Source: Oceaniglobus indicus
GTDB taxonomy: Bacteria; Pseudomonadota; Alphaproteobacteria; Rhodobacterales; Rhodobacteraceae
Direction of reading: 5' to 3'
DNA length: 64,000 bases
Assembly (NCBI RefSeq): GCF_002751875.1
Contig: NZ_NMZM01000012.1
Coordinates: forward strand, 1 to 64,000
The notes beneath the pieces were generated by a model, which saw only the letters and a list, made by a program, of their open reading frames with translations, made no database searches and was not told where the DNA came from. The position numbers and the translations under genes are program-made. Below are positions 33,049-40,744 of the stretch, in pieces. Within the stretch, counting starts at the first letter, position 1, and the number at the start of each line of letters is the position of its first letter.

Positions 33049-34125
33049 ATGTCTGATACGACCACCAATCTGCTGCTCCCGTACATCCTGGCGGCGCAGG
33101 CCCAGAAGCATGTCACCCACAACGAGGCCCTGCGACTGCTCGACGGGCTCGTGCAGCTTTCTGCCCTCGACCGCGATCTGACAGCGCCACCGGGAAGTCC
33201 TGCCGATGGCGACCGCCATATCGTGGCCAGCGGTGCGACGGGCGATTGGGCGGGCTGGGACCTGAACGTGGCGCTGTTCACCGATGGGGCCTGGCTGCGC
33301 CTGCCGCCCCGGACCGGCTGGCGTGCATGGATCGAGGACGAAGGGCTGCTGTTGGTATACGACGGCTTAGAGTGGATCAGCACGACGCCTGCGTCGCTGC
33401 AGAACATGGCGCTCCTCGGGATTGGCACGACGGCGGATGCGTCGAATCCGTTCTCGGCCAAGCTGAACGCCGCGCTCTGGACGGCAAAGACCGTGGCCGA
33501 GGGTGGGACCGGCGATCTGTTCTACACCATGAACAAGGAGGCTGCGGGCGACGATCTCGGTTTGACGCTGCAGAGCGGCTTCGTGACGAAAGCGCTGGTG
33601 GGGCTGTTCGGCTCGGACAGGTTCCGCGTGGCGGTCTCCGCCGACGGCAGCGCCTTCTTCGACGGCCTTAGTGTGGACAACGCCACCGGCATCGTCCACC
33701 AGCCCCGCCTGCCGCGCTTCAAGGCCTGGACGAATTACGACAATTACGTGGGCGTCGGCACCTGGACGAAAATCGGGCTGAACAACACCGACTACAACGA
33801 TCAGGGCGCGTTCGACGCCGGGACAAACCTGTTCACCGCCCCAGCGGACGGGACCTACCTCTTCGGGGCGACGCTGCTCTACAAGGTCAATTCCAGCACT
33901 GCAGCCCGCATGCGCGGACGGCTGGTGCTGAACGGCGCGACCGACGTCCGGGGCTCCTACGGCGAGATTAGCGGCGCGCATGTCTCAGGCGCGACCGCGC
34001 TCTGGCTGCAGACGATGGTGCCGTTAACGGCAGGCGATACCGTCGAACTGCAGGGCACCTTCCGCGCGCAGGAGGGGTACTTTGCCGCCGATCAGACCTC
34101 CCTTTGGGGCTGCAAGATCGGCTGA
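33049..34125 (+). CDS. DUF2793 tail fibre with C1q-like C-terminal domain
   Basis: Predicted 358-residue protein. Residues 1-110 are DUF2793 (LLLPYILAAQAQKHVTHNEA), an adaptor that usually follows the GTA-like tip protein. Residues 220-358 form a jelly-roll pattern (YDNYVGVGTWTKIGLNNTDY, then FTAPADGTYLFGATLLYKV) like C1q/TNF-type trimeric heads of fibres. It is probably the receptor-binding protein, and the C-terminal head is the part expected to vary among related phages. Confidence 0.8.
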   Translation: MSDTTTNLLLPYILAAQAQKHVTHNEALRLLDGLVQLSALDRDLTAPPGSPADGDRHIVASGATGDWAGWDLNVALFTDGAWLRLPPRTGWRAWIEDEGLLLVYDGLEWISTTPASLQNMALLGIGTTADASNPFSAKLNAALWTAKTVAEGGTGDLFYTMNKEAAGDDLGLTLQSGFVTKALVGLFGSDRFRVAVSADGSAFFDGLSVDNATGIVHQPRLPRFKAWTNYDNYVGVGTWTKIGLNNTDYNDQGAFDAGTNLFTAPADGTYLFGATLLYKVNSSTAARMRGRLVLNGATDVRGSYGEISGAHVSGATALWLQTMVPLTAGDTVELQGTFRAQEGYFAADQTSLWGCKIG

Positions 34126-34157
34126 AATCTTACCGCAGATCATCGAAAGAAATTTCC

Positions 34158-34466
34158 ATGACAGACCGAAACTCCCTCGCGCAGGAGGTCGGCACGGCCT
34201 TCCGCGACCATGGCCTGACCGCCGCGATCACAGCCCTGATCGGCGGCACCATCGCCCTGTTGGCCTCCGTGGCGCGCAAGGCCTTCACCAACGACGCCAT
34301 GCTCGCCCGGCTTGACCGCGAACTGTTGGCCGAGCGCAACCGCATCGAGCGTCAGCGCGCCGAGGACCGCAAGACCGACGCCGAACGGCTGGCACGGATT
34401 GAAGCCGACATCCGCGCCATGCGCGCCCTGATGTTCGAGGCGTTCCAGCGCGGTGGCGGCGACTGA
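34158..34466 (+). CDS. Small membrane-anchored coiled-coil lysis-module protein
   Basis: Predicted 102-residue protein. One hydrophobic segment (AAITALIGGTIALLASVA, about 21-38) is followed by a charged coiled coil (DRELLAERNRIERQRAEDRK). Its place between the tail fibre and the endolysin suggests a holin-like or inner-spanin-like protein, but I cannot assign a class. The frame is open to 34104; the ATG at 34158 follows AAAGAAA. A terminator-like hairpin follows it. Confidence 0.6.
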   Translation: MTDRNSLAQEVGTAFRDHGLTAAITALIGGTIALLASVARKAFTNDAMLARLDRELLAERNRIERQRAEDRKTDAERLARIEADIRAMRALMFEAFQRGGGD

Positions 34467-34497
34467 CAATCCGCGCTCATCATCGACCCTTACCCCG

Positions 34498-34519
34498 ACC
34501 GCCTCTGTGGCGGTTTTTT
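34498..34519 (+). terminator. Intrinsic terminator before endolysin gene
   Basis: ACCGCC (34498-34503) pairs with GGCGGT (34509-34514) around TCTGT, followed by six T. It is a short but classic intrinsic terminator only 18 bases before the endolysin ATG, so it may act as an attenuator that limits endolysin expression or its timing. Confidence 0.7.
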
Positions 34520-34536
34520 CGTTTCCGGAGGACACC

Positions 34537-35211
34537 ATGACCACAACATTCTACGACCATTGGCGCGACGTGCCGGAGAAAGCCTGGCGCTGGCCCAATT
34601 TCTCGCCCGCCGAAATTGCCTGTCGCGGCACCGGCAAGCTGCTAATCAACGAACCGGCGCTGGACAAGTTGCAGGCGCTGCGGGATCGGCTCGGCAAACC
34701 TCTGATTGTGCGGTCCGCCTATCGCAGCCAGGAACACAACCGCGCTGTCAGGGGTGCCACCCGGTCGAAGCACATAGACGGCGCGGCTTTCGACATCGCA
34801 ATGTCGAACCACGACCCGGTAGCTTTCGAGGCTGCGGCGCGCGAGGTCGAATTCCTCGGCTTCGGCTTCTACCCGCGATCGGGGTTCATCCATGTCGATC
34901 TTGGCCCGTCGCGCCAATGGGGCGACCGCTTCCCGGTGCGGGCGACTGCCTTCGCCGAGGACACGCCGCCTGTGCGCGAGGTGCTGGCGCAAAGCCGCAC
35001 CATGAAAGGTGGCGGGGCAGCCGGTGTGGCGACACTGGGCGCGGCCGGGGTGGAGGTCGCGCAGTCGGTGCTGACCGAGACGCAGACCGCCATCCTGCCG
35101 CTGGTCCCGTATCTCGACACGTTGCGCTGGGTGTTCATCGCGGTGGCTCTCGTGGGCGTCGCGGTCACGATCTATGCTCGCCTCGACGACTGGAAGCAGT
35201 GGCGGCGGTGA
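34537..35211 (+). CDS. Endolysin, peptidase M15_3 type, with C-terminal membrane segment
   Basis: Predicted 224-residue enzyme. Zinc ligands are visible in RSKHIDGAAFDI (about 86-97) and GFIHVDLG (about 121-128), as in D-Ala-D-Ala/L-Ala-D-Glu M15 peptidases. Residues 150-224 are a linker plus a hydrophobic segment (WVFIAVALVGVAVTIYARL). The enzyme could be membrane-tethered after holin action. CGGAGG precedes the ATG at 34537. A decayed copy of its 3' end lies at 54301-54515. It is the last gene of the phage block seen here. Confidence 0.82.
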   Translation: MTTTFYDHWRDVPEKAWRWPNFSPAEIACRGTGKLLINEPALDKLQALRDRLGKPLIVRSAYRSQEHNRAVRGATRSKHIDGAAFDIAMSNHDPVAFEAAAREVEFLGFGFYPRSGFIHVDLGPSRQWGDRFPVRATAFAEDTPPVREVLAQSRTMKGGGAAGVATLGAAGVEVAQSVLTETQTAILPLVPYLDTLRWVFIAVALVGVAVTIYARLDDWKQWRR

Positions 35212-35271
35212 CTTTAGTGTGGCAACCGCCCCATCCCGAGATTTGCGAGGACACCTTGCGCCTGGCCCCGA

Positions 35272-35781
35272 TCAGTCGAGCGCCTCCAGCGTGACGTTGA
35301 AGCTGCCCGATACCGGAACGCCGTCAGACATGTCGATAGTCTCTCCCCTGTTTTCCGAGGGCCCCAGCATGCCCATAAGACTACCGGTCATGCGCAGTGT
35401 GGCACCCTCGACCTCGTGGCTGTCGAGTGTGACTTGCAATCCGCCCCGGTTCGATTCCTCGAATGCCCAGAGCCGTTTCATCAGCGTGCCATCCTCGAAG
35501 CGCCACAGGGTCATCTCCGGGGCGCTGGCGGTCCAGTCCAGCGCGTCGAAACTCAGTCCCACCACAACGTTTTCTCTGCCATCTTCGTCGAGGCTGCGGG
35601 CATCGATCCAGATATAAGGTCGGCGTTCGCTGCCATTCCAGTCACTTTCCTCTGATAGCGGCACGATCCACGCTTCGCCGGCGATTGTCAGGGTGATCTC
35701 GCCCGAGCTTTGCGCTAAGCTCGGCGTGCTCAGGCCCATGGTGATCACGAGGCCGAGCAATGGTGCCGTTCTGAGAGTCAT
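35272..35781 (-). CDS. Exported protein of unknown function
   Basis: Predicted 169-residue protein with a signal peptide (PLLGLVITMGLSTPSLAQ, cut after AQ). The mature part is beta-rich and tryptophan-containing, with no recognised domain. Its end (GSFNVTLEALD) resembles the end of the exported protein at 39651-40124, so the two may be distant paralogues. It is the last gene of the leftward exported-protein block and abuts the prophage. Confidence 0.65.
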   Translation of the reverse strand: MTLRTAPLLGLVITMGLSTPSLAQSSGEITLTIAGEAWIVPLSEESDWNGSERRPYIWIDARSLDEDGRENVVVGLSFDALDWTASAPEMTLWRFEDGTLMKRLWAFEESNRGGLQVTLDSHEVEGATLRMTGSLMGMLGPSENRGETIDMSDGVPVSGSFNVTLEALD

Positions 35782-35803
35782 TTTGGGTCTACTCCTATGC
35801 AGA

Positions 35804-36301
35804 TTACCTTGATGGTGTCATATTGTGCCGCAGCCAGTCGTTGATCTCGTCGGCGATCCGCCCCGGCCCGTCACCCGACACCCCCCAGCCCGACAGCGGA
35901 ATGCGCGTCGCCGGGCGGGTGTTGCGGAAAACCAGCAGCACCTTGGATGTGCTGCGGCTTTCGCCAGAAGTATGGCTGCGGTCCAGCTCGGCGCTGTCGA
36001 GCGCATCGAGCGGATAGTCGTCGGAACGGGCGCGGAACTTTGACTCGCGGGCTACAGTGGCCCGCCCGGAGGTCTTGTCGAGCGTCAGGACCGTGCGTTC
36101 GGATATCGCGGCGTAGCCCAGCAGGAACGCCCCGTTGAGGCCCAGCAGCAGGATCAGTGCCGTCATGATCTCACCGCCAAGCAGGTTCACCAGCCCGAAA
36201 AGCGTGACCGGAATGACCGGAAACATCATGAACCACAGGATGAAGCGTGGGATTGCCAGTTCGACCTCGAAGCGGGCGGGGGTGTTGGTTCGGGCCATCA
36301 T
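35804..36301 (-). CDS. Membrane protein with two hydrophobic segments
   Basis: Predicted 165-residue protein. Two closely spaced membrane segments (about 20-35 and 45-62) are followed by a hydrophilic part with beta strands, LTLDKTSGRATVARESKFRA, similar to bacterial PH-like membrane proteins. The gene upstream encodes the same architecture. It starts at ATG 36301 (or 36298), overlapping the stop of that gene. Function unknown. Confidence 0.6.
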   Translation of the reverse strand: MMARTNTPARFEVELAIPRFILWFMMFPVIPVTLFGLVNLLGGEIMTALILLLGLNGAFLLGYAAISERTVLTLDKTSGRATVARESKFRARSDDYPLDALDSAELDRSHTSGESRSTSKVLLVFRNTRPATRIPLSGWGVSGDGPGRIADEINDWLRHNMTPSR

Positions 36302-36825
36302 GGCCGGCCGCCTGTCGGTGCCCGCCCGAGCCATGTGCTGATCAGGGTCGCCATGCGGATCACGTCCTGGGGGTCGGCGCGACCCATCGGGATCCGCGTG
36401 TCGCCAATGCCGCCGCCTGCCGGTCCGACAAGGTAAAGCTCCACCACCTCCCGGCTGGCGTGCTTGCCATAGCGGGTGCGTGGTTCAGCCCGTTCGAGGT
36501 GGGACAGTTGCAGTTTCTGCTCGGTGCGACCCTTCAGGCCAGTCACGCGCAGGCGGGCCTGATCAGCGGCGCGGTCAAGGCGCAACTGCGTAAGCTGCAC
36601 TGTCTCGCCAAGGATCATCCACCCGATCAGCGCCGTCACGGCCAGCACCATGACTCCGGTTCCGATTGCCCCGTCAGCAATCGCCGCAAGCGCCATTGCG
36701 ACGGCAAGCAGAATGGCACCCACCGTAATCGCAGCGCGGCGCATCGGGCGGTTCTCGATCTCGAGCACCGTGTCGCTGTCCTGCGTCACGCGCAGCGGAT
36801 CGGCAAGGAGGTTCGCAAGTGTCAT
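36298..36825 (-). CDS. Membrane protein with two hydrophobic segments
   Basis: Predicted 175-residue protein. Membrane segments occur near residues 30-47 and 55-72, and the cytoplasmic or periplasmic part begins TVQLTQLRLDRAADQARLRV. The layout equals that of the next gene on the strand, so the pair may be paralogues forming a heteromer. ATGA overlaps couple it to the genes on both sides. Confidence 0.6.
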   Translation of the reverse strand: MTLANLLADPLRVTQDSDTVLEIENRPMRRAAITVGAILLAVAMALAAIADGAIGTGVMVLAVTALIGWMILGETVQLTQLRLDRAADQARLRVTGLKGRTEQKLQLSHLERAEPRTRYGKHASREVVELYLVGPAGGGIGDTRIPMGRADPQDVIRMATLISTWLGRAPTGGRP

Positions 36826-37295
36826 GGTTCACTCAGTTCGGTGTCGAAGCGACCTTCCACCGTTTCACACGTCTCGGTCGCATCGCCCCGACATAGAATG
36901 GCAGAAAAGCTGGCCTCCATGCGACCCGCGCCGTCAAGGTCCAGCCGCTCGAACCGCATGATCGGTGGGGACGGCGCGCCGTTGCTGGTCCAGAGCGGGC
37001 CGTCCCCACCTTCGGGCCACATCTCGACCGTGATGCCGGTGAGTGGCACATCCGTGGAAGGCTGTCCCTGAAAGACAAGCCCGAAACTTACGTTGCCGTC
37101 GCCCGTCGCGTGCAGATTGACCATCGTCAGCGGGCCGATCGCGTTGACCTGCACCATCGCCGCGCCATCGTCAGTGCGCAGAACGTTCCAGGACAGGTCG
37201 GCCTCTTGCAGCCGCGCGGTAACGGTTCCGATGGGCTCCAGCGCGAGGGCCGGGGCGGCGATCAGGCAAAGGGCAAGGGAAAGGCGGTTCAGCAT
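36822..37295 (-). CDS. Exported protein, paralogue of 43616-44134
   Basis: Predicted 157-residue protein with a signal peptide (RLSLALCLIAAPALALEPIG). It shares order and motifs with the protein encoded at 43616-44134: GTVTARL versus GTITATF, HATGDGNVSF versus MTGDGNFVIE, W..NGAP versus W.SDGAP, and CETVEGRFDTEL versus CRAIEGTFDTPF. It has two cysteines near the end that could form a disulfide. Starting at ATG 37295 (not 37301) it overlaps the membrane-protein gene by ATGA. Function unknown. Confidence 0.65.
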   Translation of the reverse strand: MLNRLSLALCLIAAPALALEPIGTVTARLQEADLSWNVLRTDDGAAMVQVNAIGPLTMVNLHATGDGNVSFGLVFQGQPSTDVPLTGITVEMWPEGGDGPLWTSNGAPSPPIMRFERLDLDGAGRMEASFSAILCRGDATETCETVEGRFDTELSEP

Positions 37296-37431
37296 GACCA
37301 CCGCCCGCCGGAGCTGACCTTGCGGTGGCCTCCCAAGCTTTCAGACCGGATTTCACCGGGTGTTGCAGGGCCCTGCTGCGCCTCGTCTGACGCTGCGTGT
37401 GGGTCGTGCAGGCCGAAGACGGCAAGGCGGA

Positions 37432-37890
37432 TCATTCGCGAACCCTTCCCGTCACGCCAAGAGATGCCAGCGATGCGTCCGGCGCAAACCGCGCCGGGGC
37501 GCATTGGCCCTGCGTGCAAGGGCCAACGGTGAGGATTCGCCGGGTCAATTCGGGGGTGCAGTCGACGACGGTGGCTTCGCCCAACATGGAAAAGGTCTCC
37601 GTGCCACCCGTCCGTGTGAAGGCGCTTGGCGGGCCGAGGGGTGGGATCGGCAGATCGTAGCTGTTGCTGGCACCGATGGCCGGTTCCTCCACGGTGATGC
37701 GGCGCGCATGGGGCGCGATCCCTTCGGGGTAGCTGACCGTATAACCGACGATGCAAGAGCCGGGGCGATCGTCGCGCAGCGGGGCGAAACTGACCGTTCC
37801 CGGAGATGGGGCGATGGATCGGGTCTGTTCTTGCGGGACGCAGGCGGCAAGTAGGGCAGTGACGCTCAGGATTGTGACGATGCGGATCAT
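37432..37890 (-). CDS. Lipoprotein of unknown function
   Basis: Predicted 152-residue lipoprotein: MIRIVTILSVTALLAAC carries a lipobox (LAAC) and the mature chain begins at the cysteine. Four more cysteines occur in the mature part. No domain is recognised. Its start overlaps the stop of the von Willebrand A gene, so it may be co-translated with it and could anchor a complex at the outer membrane. Confidence 0.65.
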   Translation of the reverse strand: MIRIVTILSVTALLAACVPQEQTRSIAPSPGTVSFAPLRDDRPGSCIVGYTVSYPEGIAPHARRITVEEPAIGASNSYDLPIPPLGPPSAFTRTGGTETFSMLGEATVVDCTPELTRRILTVGPCTQGQCAPARFAPDASLASLGVTGRVRE

Positions 37891-39302
37891 TTGGTGTCTC
37901 CTACCGTGATTTGCGCGCGTGCGATGATCTGGCCCGACGCGCCGACGCGGTAGCGCAGTTCGTATGTTCCGGCCGCGTCAGGCGCTCTCAGGCCCGCGGG
38001 CGATCCCCATCGTGTTTGTGTGGCCGTGATGCGGGCATTGTCGGCGGACCCAAGCGCGGCAAGGATGATTTCGTCGCGTGGCCCCGAAGGGCCGGTCCAA
38101 ACGACCTCGAAGCGTTCTCCGATCGGCACAGGGCCGGGCGGCGTGATGCTGGCCTCGGTCGCGGTCAGGGTGATCGGAACCGTGGCGAGGATGCGTTGCG
38201 GTCTGTTCTGTTCATACCGCAGTTCGAAAACGCCAATTTCATCGGGCAGGCGAAGCGTCGCGGGGGAGCCGTTCCGGGTCAGCGTCACCGCCAGTGGTTC
38301 TCCCGCACCCGCGCCGGGACGGGCCAGTGTGATGCGGTCGCCATCGGCATCCGGGCCTGTCCAGCCGACCTCCAGCGCGCCGCCCGCAGGGGCCCCTTCG
38401 GGCGCGACGAGAGAGGCCTCGGGGCGCTCCTCGGTCAGCGGCACGGCAACGCGTTGAACGATATCGGATCTGACGGTCAAGGCCATCTCGCCCGCATGGC
38501 CCGGGGCGGTTGCGGCCACGGTGTAGTCGCCGGGCGGCAGGGCGATGTCGAAGGGATCTCGCCGCGCGCCTTGTGCGACAAGTGCGCCATCGGCATCGAT
38601 AATCTGCCAATCGGCGGCGCCCAGTGGTGCGGAGGTTTCGGCGGAGATCGCGAAAAGTGACATGACGACCGTAACGGCTACAGGCTCGGAGTCGGTGACC
38701 TGCCGCAACGCTGTGGCCAGTTCCGCGCCGGTCGAAGCCTCCAGCAGTAAACCGCCTGTCTGTTCGGGCAAGCAGGACAGCGCGTTGACCTCACCCGGGG
38801 CCATCCCGAAGCCGACAACATGTGCGCGCAGGGCGATCCCTTCGCTGGCAAACTGCGCGGCCAACGCGCAGGGATCGCCGCCGCAATTCTCAAGCCCGTC
38901 GGTAATAAGCACGATATCTGCGGCCTCGGCAGTCGGCGGGATCTGGTCGCGCGCCACCCGCAGCGCGTCGGTCAGCGGCGTCATGCCCTGCGGGATCAGC
39001 CCGACGATCCTGTTGGCCTGCCCTGCGCCGATATGGCGGCCCATGGGCGTGACCACTTCGATATCACCGCAATCGCCCCGTCGAGTGTGCCCATAGGCCA
39101 CGATTGCATAGGGTGCGTCCGGATCACGGTCGACGAAATAGCTGCCGATGACATTTCGTGCCACCTCGATCCGACTCAGATCACCCTCCAGTCGGTTCCA
39201 CATCGACCCGGAGGCATCGAAGACGATCACCGTAGCGATATCTTCGGCCCAGACGGGGGTGGCGATGCTGATCGCAAGGGCGAGGGCCGCGGCGCGCATC
39301 AA
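37887..39302 (-). CDS. Exported von Willebrand A domain protein
   Basis: Predicted 471-residue protein. A signal peptide (ALALAISIATPVWAED) precedes a VWA domain (about 20-200) with an intact metal site: DASGSMW (about 29), the threonine in GMTPLTDAL and the aspartate in ITDGLENCGG. Four cysteines in this part are probably disulfides. Residues 210-471 contain PEGA-like or Ig-like repeats (PPGDYTVAATAPGHAGEM, then two units ending in YELRYRVG / FELRYEQN). VWA domains mediate adhesion or complex assembly. It overlaps its neighbours by ATGA. Confidence 0.8.
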   Translation of the reverse strand: MMRAAALALAISIATPVWAEDIATVIVFDASGSMWNRLEGDLSRIEVARNVIGSYFVDRDPDAPYAIVAYGHTRRGDCGDIEVVTPMGRHIGAGQANRIVGLIPQGMTPLTDALRVARDQIPPTAEAADIVLITDGLENCGGDPCALAAQFASEGIALRAHVVGFGMAPGEVNALSCLPEQTGGLLLEASTGAELATALRQVTDSEPVAVTVVMSLFAISAETSAPLGAADWQIIDADGALVAQGARRDPFDIALPPGDYTVAATAPGHAGEMALTVRSDIVQRVAVPLTEERPEASLVAPEGAPAGGALEVGWTGPDADGDRITLARPGAGAGEPLAVTLTRNGSPATLRLPDEIGVFELRYEQNRPQRILATVPITLTATEASITPPGPVPIGERFEVVWTGPSGPRDEIILAALGSADNARITATQTRWGSPAGLRAPDAAGTYELRYRVGASGQIIARAQITVGDTK

Positions 39303-39649
39303 TCAAGCTCCGGCTTGCGGTTCGGGCAGGGAGCGTAGCGCTCCGACCAACCATTGCCGACGACGATCAGATCGCCGCCCATGCGCGTCATCAGCATTGT
39401 GCGTGTGCGCCAGTCCTGCCCTTCGCCGCGGCAATTGGCCCAGTAAAGCGTGGCGTTGTCCCAGCCCTCGACAATTTGCGGATCGGTCAGGCGGCAACTC
39501 GATTCATAGTAGACAATCCGGTCGCCCAGCAGCGTGACGCGTTGATCGCTGACCGGGACGGTGCAGTCGAACGCGTCATAGACCCCATCGGCGGGGTTCG
39601 CGCCTGCGGGGGCGGCAAGGATCATCATGGCCAGTACGATATTTCGCAT
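39299..39649 (-). CDS. Small exported protein of unknown function
   Basis: Predicted 116-residue protein with a signal peptide (IVLAMMILAAPAGANPADG). The mature 98 residues have four cysteines (likely two disulfides: FDC, SSC, ANC, APC) and many tryptophans. Overlaps the VWA gene by ATGA and lies one base after the end of the upstream gene, so it belongs to the same operon. No domain is recognised. Confidence 0.6.
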   Translation of the reverse strand: MRNIVLAMMILAAPAGANPADGVYDAFDCTVPVSDQRVTLLGDRIVYYESSCRLTDPQIVEGWDNATLYWANCRGEGQDWRTRTMLMTRMGGDLIVVGNGWSERYAPCPNRKPELD

Positions 39650-39650
39650 G

Positions 39651-40124
39651 TCAGTTCACCGTTTCCAGTTGCGCGTTGAAGCTGAAAGTGACGGGTAGGG
39701 TCCCGGATGCCGGGCCGCCGCTGACCTCGCCGGTGATCGTGCCTGACAGGGTGACGGCCCCGTCAGTGGCGGCCATCTCTTCAAGCTCCAGGTCCAGAGT
39801 GTCCTGATCGCCCTGCCAGTTGCGCCCCATGTCCCGCGCAAAGGCGATATCGAGAACGACCTCGCCGGGATCGGGCAACTCGCCGCTGAGCCTCAGCGTC
39901 AGGATGACTGGCCCCAGGTCACCCTCTGTCTGTGCTGCCAGGAACCCGGCATCGACGAAACTGCCGATGATCGTGGCATCGGACAGATCGGCGGAGACTG
40001 CCAGTTCCAAGGGCTGGTCCCCGAAGCTACCGGTCACAAGCCCGCCCATGTCTTGCGCCGCGACAGCCGCCGCCAGCAGGCAGGACATGGCATAGATCAG
40101 ACTTCTGAGACACCGCATGTTCAA
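39651..40124 (-). CDS. Exported protein of unknown function
   Basis: Predicted 157-residue protein, first gene of the leftward block. A signal peptide (SLIYAMSCLLAAAVAAQDMG) is followed by a beta-rich mature chain; the end (LPVTFSFNAQLETVN) resembles that of 35272-35781. Acidic segment DTLDLELEEM in the middle. It is divergent from the 40259 gene over 134 bases that hold likely regulatory sites. Confidence 0.6.
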   Translation of the reverse strand: MNMRCLRSLIYAMSCLLAAAVAAQDMGGLVTGSFGDQPLELAVSADLSDATIIGSFVDAGFLAAQTEGDLGPVILTLRLSGELPDPGEVVLDIAFARDMGRNWQGDQDTLDLELEEMAATDGAVTLSGTITGEVSGGPASGTLPVTFSFNAQLETVN

Positions 40125-40181
40125 TACTCGCTGCTTTTATCATCCCTCAGACACCTGAGTGTAGCCGCGCAAGCAAAGCCT

Positions 40182-40256
40182 CGCCCCGTTCATTTGGATG
40201 GGGCGCAGAGGATTATTGCGTGGTAGATTGGATTTGTTTTTATTGCGGATTGCGGG
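40182..40256. promoter_or_regulatory. Divergent control region with inverted and direct repeats
   Basis: CGCCCC (40182-40187) and GGGGCG (40200-40205) form an inverted repeat. ATTGCG occurs three times, at 40215-40220, 40242-40247 and 40249-40254, the last two as a tandem ATTGCGG pair just before the ATG at 40259. The repeats could bind the response regulator encoded downstream, whose genes lie in the adjacent operon. This is an inference from position and repetition. Confidence 0.35.
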
Positions 40257-40258
40257 TC

Positions 40259-40744
40259 ATGACAGTCACGGATCGCCTCTTGCGATGTCTTCTTGCGCCG
40301 GCGATGCTTGTGCTCGCCGCCACTGGGGCGATGGCGGATGGCCCCGTGCTGAGGCTGACGGGTGCGGTTAACGGTGGTCTGGTGGAGATCACCCGTGCCG
40401 ACCTTGACGGAATGATGTGGCACGAGATCGCGACCTCGACCACGGTCACCGACGGCCAGCCGCTGTTCCGGGGTGTTTTGATGCGCGACATCCTGGCCCA
40501 TGCCGGGGCGGATGGCGAGGTGGTGACCGCGCAGGCGCTGAACGATTACGTCATCGACATTCCGATCAGCGATTTTCAGGACTTCGACGTGATCGCGGCG
40601 CTTTACATGGACGGCGTCGCCCTGACACCGCGGGACAAGGGGCCCATCTGGATAATCTATCCGCGTGACGATCACGGTGTCCTGGCCGATATCCGCTATG
40701 ACATGCGATGGGTCTGGCAACTTGTCGCGCTGCATGTGCAATGA
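40259..40744 (+). CDS. Exported molybdopterin oxidoreductase-fold protein lacking the Mo cysteine
   Basis: Predicted 161-residue protein. A signal peptide (APAMLVLAATGAMADG) precedes a stand-alone domain with VLRLTGAVNGGLVEITRADL and DYVIDIPISDFQDFDVIAAL, the pattern of small oxidoreductase molybdopterin-binding (sulfite oxidase-like) domains. The mature chain has no cysteine, so the usual molybdenum ligand is missing and catalysis is unlikely. It overlaps the histidine kinase gene, which suggests a periplasmic sensor or partner role. The frame is open to 40220. Confidence 0.7.
   Translation: MTVTDRLLRCLLAPAMLVLAATGAMADGPVLRLTGAVNGGLVEITRADLDGMMWHEIATSTTVTDGQPLFRGVLMRDILAHAGADGEVVTAQALNDYVIDIPISDFQDFDVIAALYMDGVALTPRDKGPIWIIYPRDDHGVLADIRYDMRWVWQLVALHVQ

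Noticed and set aside
34453-34536. 28-codon N-terminal extension of the endolysin
   Set aside because: It runs through the terminator hairpin and lacks a signal-peptide pattern; the ATG at 34537 has a strong ribosome-binding site.
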